Below, one piece after another: positions 55,801 through 64,000 of a stretch of DNA of 64,000 nt. Position 1 is the stretch's first letter, and each line of letters starts with the position of its first letter. The DNA is from Craterostigma plantagineum (Eukaryota; Streptophyta; Magnoliopsida; Lamiales; Linderniaceae). The translations under genes and the position numbers were made by a program. Below the pieces are notes generated by a model. The model did no database searches, had not been told where the DNA came from, and saw only the letters and a program-made list of their open reading frames with translations. Location of the stretch: contig JAPQWV010000302.1 in NCBI GenBank assembly GCA_027422505.1, forward strand, positions 248,001 through 312,000. Reading direction: 5' to 3'.

Positions 55801-58446
55801 GACGTTGTCAAGAAGGAGGTAATCAAGCTGCTAGACGCGGGGATGATCTATCCCATCTCAGACAGCGGATGGGTCAGCCCGGTCCAAGTAGTCCCAAAGA
55901 AGGGAGGCATGACGGTCGTCACCAACGACAAGAACGAGCTGATTCCGACAAGGACGGTGACTGGATGGCGTGTCTGTATTGACTACAGGAAGTTGAATGA
56001 TGCAACGAGAAAAGATCACTTTCCCCTTCCTTTTATTGATCAGATGTTAGAAAAATTAGCCGGTCACTCATTCTATTGTTTCCTTGATGGTTTGTCAGGT
56101 TATCTACAGATTCCTATAGCACCCGAGGACCAGGAGAAGACGACGTTTACGTGCCCGTTCGGAACGTTCGCGTACCGAAGGATGCCATTCGGATTATGCA
56201 ATGCCCCAGCCACCTTCTAGCGATGCATGATGGCCATATTCGACGAATTGGTAGGTGAGGTAATGGAGGTATTTATGGACGATTTCTCTGTTTTCGGTTC
56301 CTCGTTTGATGCATGTTTATCGAATCTGAAGCTCGTGCTCGCACGATGCTAGGAAACGAATTTGGCACTTAATTGGGAAAAGTACCATTTCATGGTTCGA
56401 GAGGGTATAGTTCTCGGTCATAAGATTTCCTCTAAAGGAATCGAAGTGGACCGAGCTAAGTTAGAGACGATAGAAAAATTGCCTGTCCCATCGAACGTTA
56501 AGTCAATTAGAAGTTTTCTAGGACATGCGGGATTTTATCGTAGATTTATCAAAGACTTTTCTAAAATCGCACGTCCTATGTCTAGGTTGTTAGAGAAAGA
56601 TGCCCCATTTGATTTTAATGACGAATGCCTACATGCTTTCAATCTACTTAAGGAAAGACTTATCGCAGCACCTATTATGGTTGCCCCCGACTGGGGGCTG
56701 CCCTTTGAACTATGTGCGATGCTAGTGACTATGCAGTTGGGGCCGTGCTAGGGCGGCGTAAGGACAACCACTTCAGGCCAATCTATTACGCGAGTAAGAC
56801 GTTAGACGCAGCCCAGGCCAATTACACGACCACCGAGAAGGAGCTGTTGGCCGTCGTGTTTGCTTTCGACAAGTTCAGGTCATATTTAATCCTGTCTAAA
56901 GTTATTGTTTTTACTGACCACTCTGCTCTCAAGTACTTGTTAGCAAAGCCCGACGCCAAGCCAAGACTAATTCGGTGGATCCTGCTACTGCAAGAGTTCG
57001 ATATAGAGATCCGCGACAAGAAGGGTGCGGAGAACCTAGCGGCAGATCACCTTTCCCGACTAGAGGAGTCCGAGATATACAATAAGAACGAGAGGGTGAT
57101 ACACGATCGGTTCCTAGACGAGCACCTCTACGGGATACACGTAGTAAGTGACGACACCCCTTGGTTTGCAGATTACGCTAACTACCTTGTTGCGAGGGTC
57201 CTACCAAAGGAATACACGAGTCAGCAAAAGAAAAAATTCTTTTCTGATTTGAGGTATTACTTTTGGGAAGACCCGTATCTTTTCAGGCGATGTGCAGACC
57301 AGGTAATACGGCGATGCGTGGCTGCCCCGGAATCGACGCAGATCCTTAGACATTGCCACAATGGACCGACAGGAGGGCATTATGCAGCAAATCGTACCGC
57401 TGAGAAGGTGTTGGAGAGCGGATTCTACTGGCCCACGATCTTCAAGGACGCGCAAAGGTACGTTGACACTTGTGATCAGTGTCAGCGCGCAGGTAATATT
57501 TCTAAACGCGACGAAATGCCCCAGAACTTCATCTTAGTTTGCGAAATTTTCGATGTATGGGGTATTGATTTCATGGGTCCATTTCCTAGCTCATACAATA
57601 ATAAGTACATCCTAGTTGCGGTCGATTATGTTTCTAAGTGGGCCGAGGCGCAAGCCTTACCCACGAATGATGCTAGGGTAGTCGTTAGATTTTTGCGAGC
57701 ATTGTTTTCACGTTTTGGGGCACCTAGATGCATCATTAGTGATAGAGGCACTCACTCTTGTAACACCCAGTTTGCACGCACGTTAGAACGTTACGGTGTT
57801 AAGCATGGCCTATCCACCCCGTACCATCCCCAAGCTAGTGGTCAAGTCGAGGTAGTGAATCGCGAGTTGAAACGCATTCTAAAGAAAACTATAGAGGGAA
57901 ACCGTAGGGAGTGGGCAAATAAGTTAAATGATGCACTTTGGGCATATAGGACTGCATATAAGACTCCTATAGGCACTACACCATATAGATTAGTTTATGG
58001 AAAAGCATGCCATCTTCCCGTAGAAATAGAGCATAAGGCATATTGGGCCATCAAGTCCTTAGATCTCGATTTGGGGAACGCCGGCGGAAAGCGGCAACTC
58101 CAAATCAACGAGTTAGACGAGTGGCGTTTATCGGCTTATGATAACGTCCGCATGTACAAGGAACGTTCTAAGGCATATCACGATAAGAAAATTAGGCAAA
58201 GGCAAGAGTTTCAGGAAGGGGACCAAGTCCTCCTTTTTAACTCTCGACTTAGGCTCTTTCCTGGCAAGCTTAGATCACGCTGGTCAGGACCGTTCACTGT
58301 GACCCGTGTTTTTCCTTATGGTACTGTTGAGATTTCAGGTATGGAGCAGGGTACTTTTAAGGTGAACGGCCATAGGTTAAAGCACTATCTCGCAGGAGAG
58401 GAAGACGGGACCGAGAAGGAAGTGCTTTACATGGACTTCCAAAATT
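52876..58446 (+). pseudogene. Athila-like gag-pol, three lesions
   Basis: The first frame (52876-56220) starts MTRSHPSGPIVD. A Retrotrans_gag domain (residues ~120-250; LKAFLTVTDTIK, DWLEMLPPRSITTWEEL) is followed by a CGICGAAHETSEC zinc-binding stretch. The protease (~54960-55230) has ADLGASINLMPYSMFKRLG and LILGRPFL. RT begins near 55700 (LDAGMIYPISDSGWVSPV, DYRKLN, FPLPFIDQMLEKLAG). It is stopped at 56218 (TAG within PATF-x-RCMM) and again at 56350; between them lies the active-site VFMDDFSVFG. A one-base deletion near 56720 precedes RNase H ([14 protein letters not shown]). The next frame (56712-58446) has [11 protein letters not shown], the HHCC integrase zinc finger (CDQCQRAG), [21 protein letters not shown] and [11 protein letters not shown]. 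Otherwise the domains look complete, so the copy was disabled recently. Confidence 0.93.
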
Positions 58447-58568
58447 GAGCGAACAACGAGACGTCCGGCTAAAGACGGTAAAGTAAGCGCTTCTTGGGAG
58501 GCAACCCAGGTATATTTTTTATTTATGTCTTAGGCTAGGTTTGAAAAAAAAAAAAAAAAATTCGGCGG
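58447..58568 (+). other. Post-pol spacer with conserved Athila/Tat box
   Basis: Just after the integrase stop lies AAGCGCTTCTTGGGAGGCAA (58484-58505), a box I recall being widely conserved at this point in Athila/Tat elements of many plants, then a poly-A run. Its role is unknown to me. Confidence 0.5.
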
Positions 58569-58897
58569 TCACGGCCAACTGCTTAAGCAGTCACGGCCGT
58601 GACGTGCATATAGATGCACACTGCCAAGAGTCACGGCCAGAGGCTTAAGCCATCACGGCCGTGACCCAGAAGGAGCACTCATCGAGCCTTCTGCCCCATG
58701 TCACGGCCAACTGCTTAAGCAGTCACGGCCGTGACGTCTGGGGGTTAAAAAAAAAAAAAAAATTTGCCCGATGCCGTCACGGCCAGCGACATAGTCGTCA
58801 CGGCCGTGACAGGCAGCAGTACCCAACACTGCCGAGGGTCACGGCCAAGACCTATATAGGTCACGGCCGTGACCCCATCGATTTTAAGTTATAAAAA
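58569..58897 (+). promoter_or_regulatory. Internal composite palindrome array with TATA-like box
   Basis: Five units, each TCACGGCC, then a 13-14-bp mostly self-complementary spacer, then TCACGGCCGTGA. Half-sites start at 58569, 58631, 58701, 58777 and 58839; full cores at 58591, 58653, 58723, 58798 and 58861. Spacers centre on CTGCTTAAGCAG (twice), GGCTTAAGCC, CGACATAGTCG and ACCTATATAGGT. About 16 bp after the last core stands GTTATAAAAAG, then a CT-rich leader. I infer an internal promoter for the downstream ORF. Confidence 0.5.
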
Positions 58898-59653
58898 GTA
58901 GATTTTTCCCTTTCCTTCTCCATTTCTCTCCCTCTCTTCTCTCTCTCTCGCGACCTTTTCTCCCCCACCAACGCCACCGCACGACCGCCGCCGCCCTCCA
59001 ACTCCGGCGACCCCAAACAAACACCACCCCCCTTTAATCTCATTAAAACTTCAAGGTATGAATTTTCTTTGTTGTCCTATTTGTGATCCAAATTGTTGAA
59101 ATCCCGTCGAATTTATTAAATTTTGGACTTGAAATAGCTCTTGATCATTCATTACATGATGTGTTTACGACTGGGTGCGCTTAATTCGTTGAGATGGGTT
59201 GCGAATTTCGAATTTTGTGACGAACCCTAATTTTCAAATTGGGGCTTTTTCGAATTGGGGTTTAATTGTTGTTTCTATTGCCCTTTATTGATAGATATAT
59301 GCTATTGGGTGTGCTTAATTACATGAATTCGTGGTTCAATTTTGGGGATTTTACGATGAACCCTAATTTCAAAATTGGGGATTTCTGAAATTATTTGGTA
59401 CATTCCGTTGCGTTGATGATATTAATTAGCCTCGATTCATAATATGATATATTTGGGTGCATTAGCATGTTCAATTTTGGATTTGGATGAAGTGATTTTG
59501 GTTGCACGCCACATGTTCGATAAAATGCCAATTTGAGCCTTTCATGTGTTTGCATATGCGAGCTACTACGTCGCCGTTATTTTGGTCGAGTCGAACTGCT
59601 TTGAATTTAATTGCGGTATTCTCGTTGAACTCACATCTTTTCTTTCAGGTACT
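58898..59653 (+). promoter_or_regulatory. Predicted spliced leader of the downstream ORF
   Basis: A CT-rich leader (58905-58950) ends at CTTCAAG|GTATGA (donor, 59056), and CTTTCAG (acceptor, ending 59648) stands five bases before the ATG at 59654. A 593-bp T-rich intron would be removed, placing the ORF start near the front of the mRNA. A coding role of the open frame upstream of 59654 (from 59546) is unlikely because it lies inside the intron. Confidence 0.45.
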
Positions 59654-60945
59654 ATGGGTAAACGCCGTGCCCCAGGCTCGCATACATCCGCAGTGGCCTC
59701 GTCCTCTCGCTCAAGTCGACGCGGGCCCCCGCCGACTATGCTCGAAGCCATGGGTCAGTTCACAGACGAAGCTCAGATAGCCCACTACAACAAGCTGAAA
59801 GCAATGGAGTTCATAGCCATGGACCAGATAGACCACGAGACGCTGGCAAAGCACCACATCGATCAGCAGGTCGCCCATTACCTATCGACCAGTGGTTGGA
59901 ACACTTTCCTGGCGATCGACGAACCGGCGTACAAGGAACTCACCCTGGAGTTCCTTGCCACATTCTCATTCGATGAATACGGCGACCGCACAATCCATTT
60001 CCGCGCGTTCAACGAAGAGCACATAGTACGGGCCGACAACTTATGCCATGCACTTGGAGTCCCAGAACCCCCACACCAGACCTTCGCTACATTCTTCGAT
60101 ACACCGGAAGGACAACGGGGGTGCTGGGAGGAAATCACTCGACCTGGCGAGCCGGCATACAACGCGAAGACGTCGAAGGCATCCGCGATGAAGAGCCCCG
60201 GCCTGCGTTATATCCATCGCCTCCTGACGACCTCGCTTACACCAAGGGGTGACTCACACGGAGCAGTCACCCTCCGCGATCTGTACATCCTGACCCATCT
60301 GCACCGAGGCGAACGGATAAATTTAGGAATGGCGGTGGCCCACGCTTTCAGTGCTCAGGCGGAAGCACGACGCCACGGCAAGATCGCCGTCGGCCCACTC
60401 ATCACCAAGGTGATCAAGGGCTTACGCTACTGGCCAGTGAATGCGCCCGAAATGGAGATAGTCGGAGGGCGTCACCCACTGAACGAGGAGGCGCTGGTGA
60501 GGATGAAGATGCTGGTGAAGGCGCCTACCTGGACTCGCACCAACAAGGTGTACATCTGGCACGGGATGTACCATGGCCAGACGGACCACGTACCCATCCC
60601 CGACGACCAGCTCTACCTCCAGGGCCCTCACCCAACGGAGACAGACACGACAGCCACCGGGCCCTCCACTCCTCCGAGTACCACCACCGCGAGTCATCCG
60701 GCGTCGCTCCCTACGCGTCGGCAGTAGATCTCGAAGCGCTGCGACAGAACGTGCAAGAGACTCGGCGCCGACAAGAGGAGTATGAGCGAAGGAACGAGGA
60801 AGCCCACCGCCAGTACAGGGAGGAGCTGGACCGCTACAACGAGGCCCTGCGAGCCATGGACCAGGCAGTCGAGCTGTCCAGGCGATCGATAGATCTCCTT
60901 CGCCCGAGGCAACGCTCGCCACCGCCACCACCATCAGCACCTTAG
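59654..60945 (+). pseudogene. Athila downstream ORF (Athila ORF-1-type/env-position protein), one frameshift
   Basis: From ATG 59654 the frame runs 357 codons to a stop at 60725. It resembles the plant Athila ORF1 protein family (HIDQQVAHYLSTSGWNTFL, LEFLATFSF, LCHALGVPEP, GLRYIHRLLTTSL, GERINLGMAVAHAF), which occupies the position of env in vertebrate retroviruses but whose role is unknown. After about 60690 another frame continues with ESSGVAPYASAVDLEALRQ and a Glu/Arg-rich coiled coil (EEYERRNEEAHRQYREELD) to PPPPPSAP and a stop near 60943, so a one-base shift separates the body from its coiled-coil tail. No signal peptide or membrane segment is apparent. Confidence 0.8.
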
Positions 60946-62713
60946 GGATTTTTCTTTTAACTTTCTTTGGACATTTCATTTGGTCGAGTAGTCGCGTGTG
61001 TTTTACGTTATTTCTACCTCTTAACACTTATAACTATGTTTATAGTTAATCTATGACTACTCTATTTTATGTCTATTGATCTCTCTAGCCAGCGCATGGA
61101 AACGCATAACGGCCTACAAACGCCTAACGGATAACAACACGACCGTCACGCACGAAAACGAGTACCTCACGAGCACGTCCTTTATTCGTCAGGGGAGTCA
61201 CGCTCTTTTTTAAACTCTTTTTCTCCTCCTTTTATTTTTTAACGTTGAGGACAACGTCAGGTTTAAGTGTGGGGACGGGAATCTAGTTTGAGAACTTACG
61301 TGAAAACTTTTAAATTTTTATGACGTGTCTATGAGCTTAAATTTTTATGACGTGTCTATTACGTGAAAATTGACGTGTCTATTACGTGAAAATTTTTTCG
61401 TGAAAATTTTTTCGTTAAAAGGCATGAATTACTGAATTCAAGCACGATTTTTTTGCGTTTATCTCGAGTTAGTCTGCATTATTATGAATCTTTGTGAGCA
61501 ATTAGGATATGCATGACTGACTGAATCATGTTTGCCTGAATAGATATAGCACTGTTTTGAGAGTTTCGTACACACATCCCCATTTCATTGTGAGAGTTTG
61601 AGCCTGACGAGCTTATGCTCATTTTTTTCTGGGTGACGTGCCTAGTCTATATCTCTCTAGAACTTGCCTGTCTAATGCATGTTGAAACTATTTTCGGTGT
61701 GTTAGTATAGAAATGATGAGGGCATTAGTAATTAAGTCCAGAGCCAAAACTTCCCACCATGACTAGCCCAATAGTTAGCCCCTTTGAGCCTAAGACTATT
61801 CGTTGCGTACCTCATATGATATGAAATACCCCCGACTCATATAAGCCTCCAGAAATTAGATGAACCCGAATTCGTTAGAATAGAACAGAAGTCGGACTTG
61901 AGAGTTACTGTTTCAGTGTATGGTTCGATTTTCTTCTCTGTTATTCGTGAAATGACTCGCCCCTGATTTGACCGTTTTCTGAAATGACCTGATCCCTTTT
62001 TCATAAGCATGCCCATAAACCTTTTGGCAAGATATAGGTTTCGGTAATAAGTATCCCTAGGTACACGGCATTCGCTGTGACGATGTATTCTTTGCGACAA
62101 AAGCCGAACCTTGATGTTTTGAGGGAACAAGGGTAGTGCACTAGAGCGTAATTAAAGGGAAAGGGCAGAAAATGAAAGGGAACTGAGTTGACAGGGGTCG
62201 GGCAGAAAAGTCTAGGATTTCGGGGCGAGAATGTTGAATCATGTGCTGGAACGTGTGATTTTCTATTCGATCATGCTATGCTCTCTGAAATCTTCTTGAT
62301 TACATGCTCATTATATATGCGTACCATTTCATGACTATTTGATCCATGTTCTCCCGAAAAGACCCTCAGATTTATGCTTGCCACTTTAAGTAGTAGATAT
62401 GCGATTAGCCTGCAAGCCTATGGTAGGGGTTGGACTAGTGCACGAATTTGAGTGATTTACCATAAATTTAGCCTATACACTGAGCGACTTGAGCGAATCC
62501 TTGTGAGAGTATGAGTCTCGATTAGCAGTGCAAATGAAGTTTAGGTCGACAAGTGCAAGTCATTAGTGTAACGTCCATGATTGTTTGCTTGATTCCTTTC
62601 GTGCCTTCTAGCTTTGATGATAAATTGCGAACGATCGTGCCGTTATCCTGATTTATGCCTTATCTAATTCCTAATTTACTTGAGGACAAGCAAATGCTTA
62701 AGTGTGGGGAGTT
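60946..62713 (+). other. 3' untranslated region of the gypsy element with two polypurine tracts
   Basis: Non-coding. TTTAAGTGTGGGGACGGG after GAGGACAACGTC lies at about 61245-61278, and the true 3' polypurine tract AAGTGTGGGGAGTT after GAGGACAAGC stands right before the 3' LTR. At 61317-61410 short repeats of ATGACGTGTCTAT and ACGTGAAAATT occur in tandem. Confidence 0.7.
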
Positions 62714-64000
62714 TGATAAACGCATTTCAATGAGTTTATCGTAGTATTTATTCGGGGTATAATAAAGCGTTAGCAATCAATTTATGCATTTATTCGATAT
62801 ATTTACACTTGTTTTATTGTTGAAGGAGCTTAGGACGAGTTACGGGCGAAAAGGAGCGAAAACGGAGCAAAAAGGACAAATACTGCTATAGGTCACGGCC
62901 GTGACACCTAGAGCATCTGACCGTGACCTGTGACAGAGCGCCAGAATGAATACACTGCCAATCGTCACGGCCGTGACGTTCAGTGCTCCAAGCCGTGACG
63001 CCCGACAGAAAGCAATGTTCGTTCACTGCCCACCGTCACGGCCGTGACAGGGCATGCACTTACCCGTGACCGATGGCAGAGAAGCCCACTGATGATGGTC
63101 ACGGCCGTGACCATCGATGCACTTGGCCGTGACGCATGGTTTCGATTTTCTCGCATAGAGTCGGTGATGGTCACGGCCGTGACGGACCATGTCCCAGGCC
63201 GTGACCAGTGCGAAATTTCTTATAAAAGACCAAATTCGACTCAGAAAGAGGGGACTTCGACCAGATACAAATCCTAAACCCTCTAGAGACGAAAAATAGC
63301 ACGAAAGAACGCAGAATCACGCCCCGGAGCGCAAGAGACGGAGTTCTACGCAAACGTGAACGAAGAACAAAGATCTACCCGAGCCTTCAACGATTATGAG
63401 TTCTTTTCTCTTAATTTCTATTTCCTTAGTTGTTTTTCCTTCTATCATGCGTAGCTAATTCCCTTTGTGTTTGGGATTAGATGAACGCTAGAATATTTCG
63501 TAGTTAAGACTTCTAATTATCGTGACTATGTGTTTTGACTATTTATCGTTCTATGAAATTGTTTCGTTGCTTTAATATGTCTATGTGTTAAAGTAATTGT
63601 TTGGAAAATAGTTTAGGGCGACAGCTAAATAACGATTAGGCCATTCGTAGAAGATAGGATTCGAGTATAGGGCGAAAGCAAATACTCGATCCTCGCCGTT
63701 AGTAATTAATGAATTTTAGATCCCCGCGAGCGTTTAGGGCGACAGCAAACTCGCGAGCGGGCAGGAAAATTACTGCGATCTAGTTAGAATCACGTAGGAA
63801 CGATAGTTCATTGTCTTAGCCAATAATACCTAGCGGGATTCAAATCCCGAGCACTTTTTATTATCTGAAAGCTTCGTACCAGTTTAACGTGTTCTTTGAA
63901 TTTCTAGTCGATTTAGGGGTAAGTGTTAGGTTAAGTCATCAAAAATCTGCGTATTTTATTTAGGCTAAATATCGAGTCGATAGGTAATTACTGGTACTTG
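62714..64000 (+). repeat. Athila-like 3' LTR, incomplete
   Basis: Matches the 5' LTR from its first base. Runs past the window end. It lacks one copy of a short ACGGAGCAAA repeat present in the 5' LTR. Confidence 0.93.
62893..63228 (+). promoter_or_regulatory. Palindrome array and TATA-like box of the gypsy 3' LTR
   Basis: Five TCACGGCCGTGA cores (first at 62893, last at 63171) in the same layout as the 5' LTR, followed by TATAAAAG at 63221-63228. None of the cores has diverged from the 5' copy. Confidence 0.5.

Larger units (their letters stand above)
51203..64000 (+). mobile_element. Athila-like Ty3/gypsy retrotransposon (3' LTR cut by window end)
   Basis: 5' LTR 51203-52645, a tRNA-Asp-type primer-binding site (TGGCGCCGTTGCCGGGGA, 52652-52669), gag-pol 52876-58446, a palindrome array, a downstream Athila-type ORF (59654-60945), a polypurine tract AAGTGTGGGGAGTT (62700-62713) and a 3' LTR from 62714 to beyond the window. 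At least 12.8 kb long. I count about fifteen differences between the LTRs over ~1.29 kb, so the insertion is young. The target duplication cannot be checked. Confidence 0.95.

Noticed and set aside
59546..59653. In-frame N-terminal extension of the Athila downstream ORF
   Set aside because: It lies in the predicted leader intron, and the family-like sequence begins at the ATG at 59654.
27925..63228. Regularly spaced palindromic repeats that superficially resemble a CRISPR array
   Set aside because: Eukaryotic LTR context, short cores with variable related spacers, no cas genes; these are LTR promoter-region repeats.

Overview
This window is plant nuclear DNA, almost certainly from a eudicot. 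Spliced genes with GT-AG introns, host gene families (gamma-glutamyltransferase, PP2C, a mitochondrial-type PPR protein, a secreted glycine-rich protein) and a dense nest of plant transposon families (MULE with Ulp1 genes, Ty1/copia, Athila-like Ty3/gypsy, hAT and MULE MITEs, Helitron, L1-type LINE) all point that way. No bacterial, organellar or viral genome is visible and I cannot name the species.

Layout. 1-9378 is the right-hand part of a large Mutator-like element carrying a broken transposase and two Ulp1/SENP-like cysteine protease genes, separated by arrays of a degenerate ~21-bp repeat built on GGGTCCC. 10130-11115 is a hAT-type element holding a nested MULE MITE. 11653-18772 is a gamma-glutamyltransferase pseudogene interrupted by a 134-bp hAT MITE and a 4.5-kb copia element (14144-18666). 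19780-22677 holds scrambled copia fragments. 23085-23935 is another hAT element. 26979-27781 is a PP2C pseudogene with a copia element (27809-33576) inserted just upstream of its start codon. 33850-35218 is a LINE remnant split by a hAT element. 36301-36584 is a fold-back element lying ~200 bp upstream of a small intact two-exon glycine-rich protein gene (36797-37193). 37474-40267 is a copia derivative that has lost integrase and RT. 42555-44655 is a three-exon PPR gene on the minus strand with a MULE MITE ~60 bp upstream. 45485-48629 is a degraded Helitron (PIF1-type helicase plus RPA-like gene), cut by a truncated copia. 51203 to the window end is a young Athila-like gypsy element with near-identical LTRs, broken gag-pol and a downstream ORF with its own predicted promoter and leader intron.

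The most unusual signal is a 12-bp palindrome, TCACGGCCGTGA, repeated 4-5 times just upstream of the TATA-like box in two unrelated LTR-retrotransposon superfamilies: the copia at 27809-33576 and the gypsy at 51203-64000. It is repeated again, in a different composite format, upstream of a third TATA-like box inside the gypsy element. Flanking bases differ between copies yet often preserve dyad symmetry (up to 24 bp perfect). I interpret these as convergent or exchanged promoter/enhancer arrays; no function has been demonstrated.

The genes that look capable of making a protein are the glycine-rich protein, the PPR gene (with an apparently shortened C terminus) and possibly the catalytically altered Ulp1-like ORF at 393-1438. 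Nearly everything else is transposon-derived or decayed.
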